From DAOTWA01 sp963702935 (GTDB taxonomy: Bacteria; Chloroflexota; Anaerolineae; Anaerolineales; Anaerolineaceae): 64,000 nucleotides of DNA. This document shows, piece by piece, positions 39,545-47,838 of the stretch. The stretch covers positions 5,303,028-5,367,027 of the forward strand of contig OY969772.1 in NCBI GenBank assembly GCA_963702935.1. The letters run 5' to 3'. Under the pieces are notes generated by a model that searched no databases, had not been told where the DNA came from, and saw nothing but the letters and a program-made list of their open reading frames with translations. Position 1 is the stretch's first letter, and each line of letters opens with the position of its first letter. A program made the translations under genes and the position numbers.

Positions 39545-41530
39545 ATGACGATAACCATCCTGATGGCAGATAATCAGCAAGCCTTTACCGACGTCCGCTC
39601 CGCTTTCCTGGAAAACGCCGGCTACAAGGTGATCCGAGCCTATTCCCTGGCGCAAGCGGAACGGGAGTTGCGCGAAGCGTACATCCACCTGGCGATCCTG
39701 GATGTTCGCCTGGTCAACGACGACGACGAGAATGATATCTCCGGGATAACGCTGGCCCAAAGCCCGGACTTTCGCGCCATTCCCAAGATTATCCTGACCG
39801 CATATCCCTCCTACCAGACTGCGAGTGTAATTTTTGGCCAATCCCTGGCCGAGATGCCCCCCTTCGTTAAATATCTATCCAAAAAAGATGGCCCCAAAGT
39901 AATGGTCAAGGCCGTACAACAGGTCGTAGAGCAGTACGTTCGCATAAACTTCAACCTGGATATACGCTGGAACCCTAAACAGCCTCTGTCTTTTCCCGGC
40001 CTGGTGGGGCTGATCGAGCCTGGATTGCCGCCAGAACAGCTATCCACGCGTGTCAGCGAGATGGAGGACCTGTTCCGCAAGCTATTCTTCCAGAGCGAGC
40101 AGGCAACCGTTTGGCAACTATTCTGGACGCGGAAGGGCCGGGGGGCCCTGGAAGTCTTGACTTACAGCGAGACCGGCGAGGAACAATACGTCGTAATTTG
40201 CGGAACGACCGGCGCCATGCAGGCTGAGATCGAGAACGATCAAAGGATCAGCCACAGGCTACAACAGACCGGCGGCCTGTCCACCCTCGAGCCGGTGGAA
40301 AGCGTTCACTACGCTATTCGAGGCCGGACACTTCCCGGCAACCAAACGCACACCGAAGAGATCAAGACCCTGGCGGCTTATTTTCAGGCCAGGCCCGCGC
40401 AGACGAAAGCAGTCGTGGAAAACCTGCTCCATAATACCCTGGCGTCCTGGCTGAATAACGAGCGCAATTTCGAAGAGGATCGTACTCTGGCGCAGTGTTA
40501 TCGAGAGAAGTTCAACCTGACGGCAGCCGCCATTCCCGGCCAGGCTTTCCGCCAGAAGCTGGCCGGCCTGGGCAGAGAATGCGCACTGCGTGGACTGGCA
40601 GAGATCGGCCTGCAGGACGAAGAGATGACCATCCGCTTTCCGGGCAACCGGACGGTGCGGCTCAAGGATCCGTTGGGGCCTCTCTACGATGATGAGCTGG
40701 CCATGGATATCGACGTCATGTGCCACCGCTCGCCTGGCGGGTTGGATGCGGAGACGGTTCTGGTGGATCCGGCCGGAAATACCTGGCTCTCCGATTTTTC
40801 CACGGTAGATATCGCTCCCTTGTGGGACAATTTCGCCGCGCTGGAATGTTCCTTGCGCTTCGGGTCTGCTGATCTCAGCAATTTGCAGAGCCTCTACGAG
40901 ATGGAAAAGTGCCTCCTGGCGATCAAACGGCTGAGCGACATGCCCCCCATCGACAGTGTAGACCCGGAGTACCGCAAGCTGGCCGGTATTTTGCAGGCTG
41001 TCCACGCGCAGTCCGCGGGCATTGTGGACGACTCCCTCCTACCCTATCTGGTAAGCATGTATTTCTACGTGATCGCCCCTCTGGCGGCTTTTGACTCGGC
41101 CAACAAGTACACCTACCCCGAGGTGCAGGTCCTGTTCTACCGCATGATGCTATCAGGGCTACTGGCCGAGAAGATCAACGCGCAGAAGACAGCTCCGGCA
41201 ACTCAGGATCCAATGCCAGGCGCGCCCCTGCCGCTAGTGATCAAAGAGGACAGCCACGAAGTCTTCGTAGGCTCTCGGCAGGTCACGCTGACCCCCACGG
41301 AGTACAAGCTGCTGCGCTATCTATATCAGAGCGCCGGGAAGGTGTGCCTGCGGGACGACATTGCCCGAGACGTTTTCACCGAAGCGGGAAAAGAGCCGGT
41401 AGATGAAGAAAGCAAGATCAATACCAACGTGAGGCGCATCCGCCGAAAGATCGAGCCGGACGCAGATCAACCGATCTATCTCCAGACCATTCGCTCGACC
41501 GGATTCAAATTGCTAACCCACCAATCTTAA
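39545..41530 (+). CDS. Response regulator: receiver, degenerate phosphotransferase-fold domain, OmpR-type winged helix
   Basis: 661 residues. The N-terminal receiver (ILMADNQQAFTDVRSAFLEN, LAILDVRLVNDDDENDISGI, YLSKKDG) is a close paralogue of that in the preceding gene. The middle (about 140-540) resembles an aminoglycoside-phosphotransferase/TCAD9-like fold: CHRSPGGLDAETVLVD then NTWLSDFSTVDIAPLWDNFA, matching the HGDLHxxNxLVD and WLIDFxxxGxxxxDFAxLE pattern, with the catalytic HGD changed to HRS. The C-terminus (VTLTPTEYKLLRYLYQSAGK, RIRRKIEPDAD) is an OmpR-type DNA-binding domain. This suggests a transcription factor whose middle domain is a pseudo-enzyme sensor. Confidence 0.72.
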   Translation: MTITILMADNQQAFTDVRSAFLENAGYKVIRAYSLAQAERELREAYIHLAILDVRLVNDDDENDISGITLAQSPDFRAIPKIILTAYPSYQTASVIFGQSLAEMPPFVKYLSKKDGPKVMVKAVQQVVEQYVRINFNLDIRWNPKQPLSFPGLVGLIEPGLPPEQLSTRVSEMEDLFRKLFFQSEQATVWQLFWTRKGRGALEVLTYSETGEEQYVVICGTTGAMQAEIENDQRISHRLQQTGGLSTLEPVESVHYAIRGRTLPGNQTHTEEIKTLAAYFQARPAQTKAVVENLLHNTLASWLNNERNFEEDRTLAQCYREKFNLTAAAIPGQAFRQKLAGLGRECALRGLAEIGLQDEEMTIRFPGNRTVRLKDPLGPLYDDELAMDIDVMCHRSPGGLDAETVLVDPAGNTWLSDFSTVDIAPLWDNFAALECSLRFGSADLSNLQSLYEMEKCLLAIKRLSDMPPIDSVDPEYRKLAGILQAVHAQSAGIVDDSLLPYLVSMYFYVIAPLAAFDSANKYTYPEVQVLFYRMMLSGLLAEKINAQKTAPATQDPMPGAPLPLVIKEDSHEVFVGSRQVTLTPTEYKLLRYLYQSAGKVCLRDDIARDVFTEAGKEPVDEESKINTNVRRIRRKIEPDADQPIYLQTIRSTGFKLLTHQS

Positions 41531-41698
41531 GCGAATGTTCAGCCTCTTGTCAGACAATTGTCATCTATTCTTCACATTTATCGGGCTGACTGCCCTCAAA
41601 CTGCACGCCAACCGACCAACACCACCGTCGCACCTGACCGTAGAATAGGCTTAGAACACTGAAATAGAAATTAGAGCCTGTTCGACCGGAGGTGCAAA

Positions 41699-42271
41699 AT
41701 GTACCTGAACAATAACCCCTCTCCATTTGCTGGCCTGGTCAAGGTCGTCATCGCTCTGATCGTCATAGGGGTCCTCATAGGCGCAGCCCTGGCATCGACG
41801 GATGTATTGAATTTCATCACCAATTCAGAAAAAGCCCAGGCGCAAAGCGCAAAAGATGCCGTTGATCTAAAGTATTACACCATCATGAAGGAAAACGAAG
41901 TCAAAGACGAGGTAGCCAGGAGCATCATGGACACCCAGCTTTATGCTGAGAAGGCCAGACAAGACCAGGAATTCAGCAACGCCGTTCGCTACGCGTTCCT
42001 TCTAATCGGCGTCCTGGTAATCCTGGCTTTCCTGGTGGTCACGGCCACCCTGATCCTGAGATCGAAGAATGCATCCCAAAAGACAGACGAAACGGAGGAC
42101 GTGACCGCAGACCCATCCATGCTGGAGATGCAGATCAAGCTGGCCCGCCAGCAGGAAATATTGAACCGGTTGGCGGATCTGGCAGCGGCCAAAGCAGACG
42201 GGAAATCTCATGAAGTGGTCCGAAAACATGCTCCCCGGGCCGCATCCCCGGTCACCCTAAGTGAGAACTAG
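41699..42271 (+). CDS. Two-transmembrane protein with coiled-coil middle
   Basis: 190 residues. The membrane helices are at about 12-32 and 98-120, flanking a charged helical loop (NSEKAQAQSAKDAVDLKYY). The cytoplasmic tail (PSMLEMQIKLARQQEILNRL) is coiled-coil-like. GGAGGTG precedes the ATG by six bases. The upstream gap (41531-41698) contains the palindrome GACAATTGTC (41553-41562). No family recognised; position suggests it may be served by the signalling cluster. Confidence 0.6.
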   Translation: MYLNNNPSPFAGLVKVVIALIVIGVLIGAALASTDVLNFITNSEKAQAQSAKDAVDLKYYTIMKENEVKDEVARSIMDTQLYAEKARQDQEFSNAVRYAFLLIGVLVILAFLVVTATLILRSKNASQKTDETEDVTADPSMLEMQIKLARQQEILNRLADLAAAKADGKSHEVVRKHAPRAASPVTLSEN

Positions 42272-42378
42272 AGAAAGGCGATCGCCTTCAACTTCCACCG
42301 GCGCGCCCTGTGCGAAAACTTCAAGAACAATTCCAACCTTTGATGGTAAAATAAAGGTGTGAATCCAGGTACTAGAAC

Positions 42379-42452
42379 GCCCTCGTAGCTCAATTGGACA
42401 GAGCGCCTGACTTCGAATCAGTAGGTTGCGCGTTCGAGCCGCGCCGGGGGCA
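42379..42452 (+). tRNA. tRNA-Arg(UCG)
   Basis: A complete cloverleaf can be drawn: acceptor GCCCTCG with CGGGGGC (one G-T pair), D-arm GCTC/GAGC, anticodon loop CTTCGAA (anticodon TCG), and T-arm GCGCG-TTCGAGC-CGCGC. The discriminator is A; the encoded 3' end reads ACCT, so the terminal CCA is not fully encoded. Its 3' end marks the boundary where base composition drops and an integrase gene follows, so it is the likely attachment gene. Confidence 0.93.
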
Positions 42453-42476
42453 CCTATATATAGGGGTTTTCGGGTT

Positions 42477-42512
42477 ATCGGACGGCACATATGGTGGTTT
42501 GTGCCGTCCGAT
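42477..42512. terminator. 12-bp perfect hairpin after the tRNA
   Basis: ATCGGACGGCAC (42477-42488) pairs exactly with GTGCCGTCCGAT (42501-42512), loop 12. It has no T-tract. It may end the tRNA transcript or the convergent integrase transcript, or form part of the attachment region. Confidence 0.5.
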
Positions 42513-42525
42513 GGCTTTAATTCTC

Positions 42526-42547
42526 AAAAAACGTGCAAAAAACGTGC
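42526..42547. repeat. Tandem direct repeat AAAAAACGTGC x2 beside the integrase
   Basis: Two perfect copies, 42526-42536 and 42537-42547, between the tRNA end and the integrase stop. Short direct repeats in this place are typical of integrase arm-type binding sites; the role is inferred. Confidence 0.5.
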
Positions 42548-42589
42548 AAAACTTTTTTGAGCCTTCTCAGCTTTCTTTAAAATTTAAAA

Positions 42590-43795
42590 TCATTTTTTAA
42601 GATTTGAAAGCGAGAGAAACTCAGCGGGGACCGGACTGGGTTGGGCTTTCGAGAAGATGTCGTCCACTAGGCAGGCTGCTTGCAGTTCCATGACACTGAA
42701 TTGATGACCATACATATTTAATGTTGTGGATGGCTGCGAATGACCTAAGATATAGGAGACAGTCAAGAGAGGAATCCCATGATTGAGCATGATCGAAGCT
42801 GCAATGTGACGTAGATCGTGAAACCGGATGTGTTTCAGATTGGCTGCTTGTTGGATCACTGAGTATTTCTTCAGCATATTGCTCTGATTCATCGGTGTTC
42901 CGATGCTTGATGGGAAAACCAGGTCATTCTCTTTCCAGCTTTTCTTCCCCAACATCTTTTTCAGTTCAACTTCCTGTTGTTGAAGTTTTAACACTTCAAT
43001 CGTTTTTTCACCTACCAAGATCACTCGATCACTTGAGGGGGTTTTGGTAGGTCCCATTTTTCGTACCTGCTTACCCTCTCGGCGGACCCGTTGTAAATTG
43101 CGTTGAACATGGATCTGCTGATTCTCCCAATCAATATCCTCCCACTTGAGAGCGAACAACTCACCCTGCCGCATACCTGTCTTGATCGCCAGGTGGATCA
43201 GCGATCCCAACGAGGTTTCCATCGCCCTGGTGACCAACTGGATGCTCTCCTCCTCGTTCAACGGACAATGGATACGATGCAATCGCTGTTTTTTCGGAGC
43301 TTTTGCCCCGTCGCAGGGATTGAACGGTAAGATCCGGTCGTTTACCGCATCCTGAAGCGCTTTGTGAATGACGCGGTGAATGTAACGAATTTGCGTATCC
43401 CCTACCGGAATTTTCCTCAAATTTGTATAGAATCTATCAAACACCGACCGGTGAAGAGTGTTCAGAATAACATCACTTAACGCCGGCAGAATGTACTTGT
43501 GTATGAGGATCTCGTAATCGCACTGAGTGGATTCTTCCAACTGAGAGGAATGATTTACAAACCATTCCAGTATGTATTCTCCAAATGTCTGCTCAGATTG
43601 TGGGGATTCTTCTGCTTCTGAAAGTTTTTGCTGCAGCCACTCACGGGCCTCAGCCTTGTTTGGGAGCGTTTTGCTGATCCGTCTTCCTGAGTTTAATGTC
43701 ACCCAAACTCGCCAAGTTCCATTCTGGGTAGGTTGGATGCTGCCTTCTTTGTGTCCGCGATGCTTAGTTTTGCTTTTCCCAGATTGCTGTTTCAT
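42590..43795 (-). CDS. int: Tyrosine site-specific recombinase (phage-type integrase)
   Basis: 401 residues from an ATG with AGGAGG six bases upstream; a start at 43909, coupled to the excisionase stop as TGATG, is an alternative that would add 38 residues. N-terminal: basic GSIQPTQNGTWRVWVTLNSG (AP2-like arm-binding domain). Core-binding helices follow. Catalytic residues: Arg in KTGMRQGELFAL, HDLRH (His-x2-Arg), GHSQPSTT (His) and Tyr in LNMYGH. It is very likely responsible for island integration at the adjacent tRNA. Confidence 0.93.
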   Translation of the reverse strand: MKQQSGKSKTKHRGHKEGSIQPTQNGTWRVWVTLNSGRRISKTLPNKAEAREWLQQKLSEAEESPQSEQTFGEYILEWFVNHSSQLEESTQCDYEILIHKYILPALSDVILNTLHRSVFDRFYTNLRKIPVGDTQIRYIHRVIHKALQDAVNDRILPFNPCDGAKAPKKQRLHRIHCPLNEEESIQLVTRAMETSLGSLIHLAIKTGMRQGELFALKWEDIDWENQQIHVQRNLQRVRREGKQVRKMGPTKTPSSDRVILVGEKTIEVLKLQQQEVELKKMLGKKSWKENDLVFPSSIGTPMNQSNMLKKYSVIQQAANLKHIRFHDLRHIAASIMLNHGIPLLTVSYILGHSQPSTTLNMYGHQFSVMELQAACLVDDIFSKAQPSPVPAEFLSLSNLKK

Positions 43796-43908
43796 AGTTT
43801 CCTCCTGTAGCGAAACATCTGGCAGCAATCCAAGTTTTTCCCGATATTCGATTTTTAAGGTGCGGTTGTTACATGGAATTGTAGCATTATTGTCAATGAA
43901 TTGGAACA

Positions 43909-44133
43909 TCAGTTCTGTCTACCTTGTCCAGAGAGTAGGCTGTTTTGCCCCATATTTGCAGCTATAAATCGCTCCAGATCCTCTGGACGCACGCGCACAC
44001 TGCGGCCAATTTTGACAGTTAGGATCAGCTTCTGACGCATCAGTTGGTAAGCATAAGCTCTGGAAACATGGAGGATCTTGGCAATTTCCTCCCCCGTCAT
44101 CAGATTTGTAAATTGAGAATTCGTTTCTAGCAT
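43909..44133 (-). CDS. xis: Excisionase-like helix-turn-helix protein
   Basis: 74 residues. MTGEEIAKILHVSRAYAYQLM is a MerR-like helix-turn-helix of the excisionase type, and VKIGRSVRVRPEDLERFI is the following wing, both common in Xis proteins. It is transcribed just before the integrase and its stop overlaps a possible integrase start. It probably directs excision and may regulate int. Confidence 0.82.
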   Translation of the reverse strand: MLETNSQFTNLMTGEEIAKILHVSRAYAYQLMRQKLILTVKIGRSVRVRPEDLERFIAANMGQNSLLSGQGRQN

Positions 44134-44606
44134 TTAATGATCCTTTCATAATTGAGTGGTTTAGACCCGCCAGCCATGCCAGACCCTTAAGGAGTTGGCG
44201 TGGCTGGCGTATGTTTTTACAGGTGTTATTATTCAGTTCGCAAGAATCACCTCCTTTTTTCGCATGATTAAATAAAAACGACCTACCCAATGGGATTCCC
44301 ATTGCGAGGTCGCTCCAACGATTTTGATAATAGACTGACGATATTAGCGACTTGAAATCTGTGTCGATTACTTAGTCCTATTGTACAGAGTGAAATTCGC
44401 TTATCCTAGTGGGACACTGAAGATTCATTTTCAAAGTATTCAGACCTTTGTAAATTTTTAGGGTTTTTTACAAAGGAATTATAGTAACCACCTTACGGAA
44501 TCATCAAGAAAAAAAAACTCCTGCAATTTACCCTAACAATATCCAGAAAATCGAATCGTATTTATTGCGGTATTTATTGCAGTATTGATTTTACTGTAAT
44601 ATATAC
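44134..44606. other. Non-coding leader region of the int/xis and hsd transcripts
   Basis: No convincing gene is seen. On the minus strand it holds a terminator (44279-44312) followed by a strong ribosome site and a mini-ORF. A second hairpin, CCTTTGTAA (44445-44453) with TTACAAAGG (44468-44476), lies further right. Imperfect direct repeats of GTATTTATTGC-like sequence occur at about 44567-44590 before the hsd promoter. Confidence 0.6.
44229..44312 (-). promoter_or_regulatory. Putative attenuator: terminator plus perfect Shine-Dalgarno and mini-ORF
   Basis: Reading leftward, a stem CGACCT..AATGGG/CCCATT..AGGTCG (44312-44279) is followed by TTTTTATTT, a good intrinsic terminator. Next comes AAAAAAGGAGGTGATTC (44260-44244) and then a TTG with three further sense codons and TAA (44243-44229). 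The xis start is 96 bases further. A termination signal followed by a strong ribosome site with almost no reading frame suggests leader-peptide or attenuation control of xis/int. Confidence 0.45.
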
Positions 44607-44642
44607 TTGACAAACCAGGTAAAGCTGTTATACTTTACAGTA
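44592..44642 (+). promoter_or_regulatory. hsd operon promoter flanked by inverted operator-like sites
   Basis: TTGACA (44607-44612), 16 bases, TATACT (44629-44634) form a good promoter. TACTGTAATATATA (44592-44605) lies before it, and 44629-44642 reads TACTGTAAAGTATA on the other strand (12 of 14 identical). The two sites face each other across the promoter, which suggests a dimeric repressor or looped complex. Confidence 0.55.
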
Positions 44643-44676
44643 TGAAATCTACCGCTAAGTATTCTTGCGAGGGTAT

Positions 44677-45249
44677 ATGAAAGATACCTTGGGCAAAATA
44701 TCAGAAATACAAGTGGGTTACCAATCCCGTGAAGGAATTCGTGTACAAGCTGATGGCAGCTATTTTCTGCTTCAGGCTCGGGACCTCGATAGGCTGCATC
44801 AGATCGATTGGTCAAATCTGACTCGGTTCACCCCTTCTGGTGCGATCACCAAATCCGAAATCAGGCAGAGAGATATATTATTCTTGGCGCGAGGGCAAGA
44901 AAATTTTGCTTATTTGATAAGCCATGACACGCGCAATGTCCTTGCATCCAATTCTTTTTATATTTTACGCGTAAGAACAGAAGTTGTCCTTCCTGAATTC
45001 TTGTTGTGGTGGATGAACCAAACACCTGCGCAGGAGTATATCAAATTGAACCGAAGTGGAAGTTCACTCCCCTTTCTTTCTGTATCCGCGTTATCGCGTC
45101 TTGAAGTTCCCATTCCAGATATTGAGATGCAACGAAAAATTGGTGAGTTGGAGCTGCTACGAAAAAAAGAAACGGATTTATTAGATTTATATCTGACGAA
45201 AAAATCGGCTTTGATCAAAACCGTCTGTCTGAATGCAATTATCGAATAG
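44677..45249 (+). CDS. Half-size type I specificity protein (HsdS-like, one target-recognition domain)
   Basis: 190 residues, about half the usual HsdS length. One target-recognition domain is followed by one conserved coiled-coil spacer: LSRLEVPIPDIEMQRKIGEL, the typical end of a recognition domain, leads into LLRKKETDLLDLYLTKKSAL. No second domain follows. It is the first gene of the operon, 13 bases before hsdM. It could dimerise to recognise a palindromic site or compete with the full-length HsdS downstream. Confidence 0.75.
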   Translation: MKDTLGKISEIQVGYQSREGIRVQADGSYFLLQARDLDRLHQIDWSNLTRFTPSGAITKSEIRQRDILFLARGQENFAYLISHDTRNVLASNSFYILRVRTEVVLPEFLLWWMNQTPAQEYIKLNRSGSSLPFLSVSALSRLEVPIPDIEMQRKIGELELLRKKETDLLDLYLTKKSALIKTVCLNAIIE

Positions 45250-45262
45250 GAGAAGAATAGAC

Positions 45263-46801
45263 ATGGCAAACTCACATTCAAGCAAGAATGAAATCGGGCA
45301 AATTGTCTGGGCAGCCTGCGATACCTTCCGCGGAGCGGTCGAATCTGCTCAATATAAAGACTATATTCTCACGATGTTATTTGTGAAATATTTAAGCGAT
45401 TTAAAAAAGGACGTTCACGAAGACTATATCAAGCGTTACAACGGGGATATGGTTCGCGTAGAACGGGCCATGGCGCGAGAACGATTTATTGTTCCAGAAG
45501 AAAGTACCTTTGATTATCTCTTCCAACGCCGTGACGCCGCCAATATTGGCGAACTAATCGATATTGCATTGATGAAAATCGAAGATGCCAACAAATCCAA
45601 ATTGGAAGGGGTTTTCCGCAATATTGATTTCAACTGTGAAGGTGCACTGGGGCAAACCAAAGACCGCAACCGCCGACTAAAGCATTTGTTGGAAGATTTC
45701 GCCGATTCCCGCCTGAATTTGCGCCCTTCTGTTGTCGGTAATCGCGATGTGATCGGAGATGTTTATGAATACCTGATCGGCCAGTTCGCGGCAGGCGCAG
45801 GCAAGAAGGCTGGTGAATTCTACACGCCGCCAGAAGTATCCATTTTATTGGCAAAGCTAGTGCGGCCTAAACCAGGCGACCGGGTTTGCGATCCGACTTG
45901 CGGATCAGGCTCATTGTTGATCCGCGTTGCCAAAGAGATCGGTAGCCCGGATTATTTTCTCGGCGGTCAGGAGTTTAATGGCTCAACCTGGGCGCTGTGC
46001 CGCATGAATATGTTTCTGCATGGAATAGATCAGAAAGCCCAAATTGAGTGGTGCGACACAATCTCCAACTCGCGCTTAATCGATCATGATGAATTGATGC
46101 GCTTCAATGTCGTCGTCGCCAATCCACCGTTCTCCTTGAAAAAATGGGGGGCTGAATTCGCTGCCAATGATCCGTATAATCGCTTCCACCGTGGACTGCC
46201 ACCTGCCAGCAAAGGCGACTATGCTTTTATTAGTCATATGGTTGAAATTGCACTCGAAGGCGAAGGGCGCGTTGGGGTTATCGTTCCGCACGGGGTTCTA
46301 TTCCGCGGTGCAGCCGAAGGTATCATTCGCCGGCAGTTCATCGAGGACAATATCCTGGAAGCTGTCATTGGGCTGCCGGAGAAGCTCTTCTTTGGCACGC
46401 CGATCCCCGCCGCCATTCTGGTGTTCAACAAGGCGCGTAAACCTTGGGCAGAAGCCCAAACAGACCGCGATAAGCACATCCTGTTTATTGATGCCTCCCG
46501 TGATTTCGAAAGCGGTACCAATCAAAATATTCTCCGCGATGTGGATATTGACCGCATTTTGCAAACCTATCTGGATTTCAAACCAATGGAGAAATATGCT
46601 TCACTAGCGACCTTAACCGACGTCCAGGCAGCGGAATTCAATCTCAACATTCCACGTTATGTGGACACCTTCGAAGAGGAAGAAGATGTCGATATACCGA
46701 CCGTACAGAAAGAAATTGAGTCAATCGAAGTGGAACTGGTCCAGGTGCAATCAGAAATGAAGAAGTATCTGGATGAATTGGGGCTGGGAGGCGTTCAATG
46801 A
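45263..46801 (+). CDS. hsdM: Type I restriction-modification DNA methyltransferase subunit
   Basis: 512 residues. N-terminal HsdM helical domain (IGQIVWAACDTFRG), then the N6-adenine methyltransferase: DPTCGSGSLLIRV (SAM-binding motif I) and VVANPPFS (catalytic NPPF). KAGEFYTPPEVSILLA is the characteristic segment before motif I. Length is normal. The start is ATG with AGGAGA upstream; the stop overlaps the next gene (ATGA). It methylates adenine in the target of the S subunit. Confidence 0.95.
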   Translation: MANSHSSKNEIGQIVWAACDTFRGAVESAQYKDYILTMLFVKYLSDLKKDVHEDYIKRYNGDMVRVERAMARERFIVPEESTFDYLFQRRDAANIGELIDIALMKIEDANKSKLEGVFRNIDFNCEGALGQTKDRNRRLKHLLEDFADSRLNLRPSVVGNRDVIGDVYEYLIGQFAAGAGKKAGEFYTPPEVSILLAKLVRPKPGDRVCDPTCGSGSLLIRVAKEIGSPDYFLGGQEFNGSTWALCRMNMFLHGIDQKAQIEWCDTISNSRLIDHDELMRFNVVVANPPFSLKKWGAEFAANDPYNRFHRGLPPASKGDYAFISHMVEIALEGEGRVGVIVPHGVLFRGAAEGIIRRQFIEDNILEAVIGLPEKLFFGTPIPAAILVFNKARKPWAEAQTDRDKHILFIDASRDFESGTNQNILRDVDIDRILQTYLDFKPMEKYASLATLTDVQAAEFNLNIPRYVDTFEEEEDVDIPTVQKEIESIEVELVQVQSEMKKYLDELGLGGVQ

Positions 46802-47838
46802 CCGATCAACTTCCAGAAAAGCCCATGAATGTCCTAATCTACCAGGCGGAAGATGGAAAGACACATATCAATGTCCGCATGGAAGGTGATACGGTGTGGC
46901 TTACCCAAGCAGCGATGTCCGAGCTATTCCAGACCTCGCCACAAAATATTACCCTGCATATCAAGAGCATCTATTCTGAAGGTGAGTTGAGCGAAGAGGC
47001 AACTTGTAAGGATTACTTACAAGTTCAAACTGAAGGCAGTCGAAAGGTCCAGCGCTCTCTCAAGCATTACAACCTTGAGATGACAATTGCAGTTGGCTAC
47101 CGCGTAAAATCTCACCGTGGTACCCAGTTCAGACGCTGGGCAACCGAAAGGCTGCGCGATTACCTGGTCAAGGGTTTCACCATGGACGACGAGCGTTTGA
47201 AAGAAGGACGCGGCTTGGGCGCGGATTATTTTGACGAACTGCTCGAGCGCGTTCGCGACATACGCGCTTCAGAAAAGCAGTTTTACCGCAAGATCACTGA
47301 AATTTACGGTTTGTCCGTGGATTACGACCCAAACGCAGAGATCACGCACGAGTTTTTTGCGACCGTTCAGAATAAGTTGCACTGGTCGATTACGGGACAT
47401 ACCGCTGCTGAATTGATCGCCGAACGAGCTAGCGCAACCAAGCCCAACATGGGATTGACCAGTTGGAAAGGTAAGAAAGCGCGCCAGGCGGATGTCACTG
47501 TTGCCAAGAACTATCTGGCAGAAGATGAGCTGCGCAGTTTGAACCGGATTGTGACCATGTACCTGGATTACGCCGAGGATCAGGCTGAACGCCGCAAACC
47601 CATGTACATGCGTGATTGGGTTGGAAAACTGGATGCATTCCTGCAATTTAACGGGCGAGAAGTGTTGCGCGATGCTGGCCGGATTTCTGCTGAAGTAGCC
47701 AAAACTTTAGCCCTCACTGAATATGAGAAATATAATGCTGCACGACTGGAACGTGAAGCGCTAGAGCCAGATGAAGATTTTGATAAAGTCGTTCGACAGT
47801 TAAAGAGTAAAAATAAGGGGGAAAATCCGAATGGGTAG
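46798..47838 (+). CDS. RhuM-family protein
   Basis: 346 residues. The family is named for Salmonella RhuM; members are frequent inside type I restriction loci, and their biochemical role is unknown. Recognisable stretches are VWLTQAAMSELFQTSPQNIT (a KilA-N/Bro-like helix-turn-helix start), YNLEMTIAVGYRVKSHRGTQ and FRRWATERLRDYLVKGF. It overlaps hsdM by four bases and hsdS by eight, so it is translated with them. Confidence 0.88.
   Translation: MTDQLPEKPMNVLIYQAEDGKTHINVRMEGDTVWLTQAAMSELFQTSPQNITLHIKSIYSEGELSEEATCKDYLQVQTEGSRKVQRSLKHYNLEMTIAVGYRVKSHRGTQFRRWATERLRDYLVKGFTMDDERLKEGRGLGADYFDELLERVRDIRASEKQFYRKITEIYGLSVDYDPNAEITHEFFATVQNKLHWSITGHTAAELIAERASATKPNMGLTSWKGKKARQADVTVAKNYLAEDELRSLNRIVTMYLDYAEDQAERRKPMYMRDWVGKLDAFLQFNGREVLRDAGRISAEVAKTLALTEYEKYNAARLEREALEPDEDFDKVVRQLKSKNKGENPNG

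Noticed and set aside
44240..44262. 16S rRNA 3' end fragment
   Set aside because: AATCACCTCCTTTTTT resembles the anti-Shine-Dalgarno end, but no other rRNA sequence lies nearby; it is simply a strong ribosome site on the other strand.
43919..44302. 127-codon leftward frame over xis
   Set aside because: It overlaps the excisionase in another frame, is Cys/Asn-rich without conserved motifs, and runs through the terminator hairpin.
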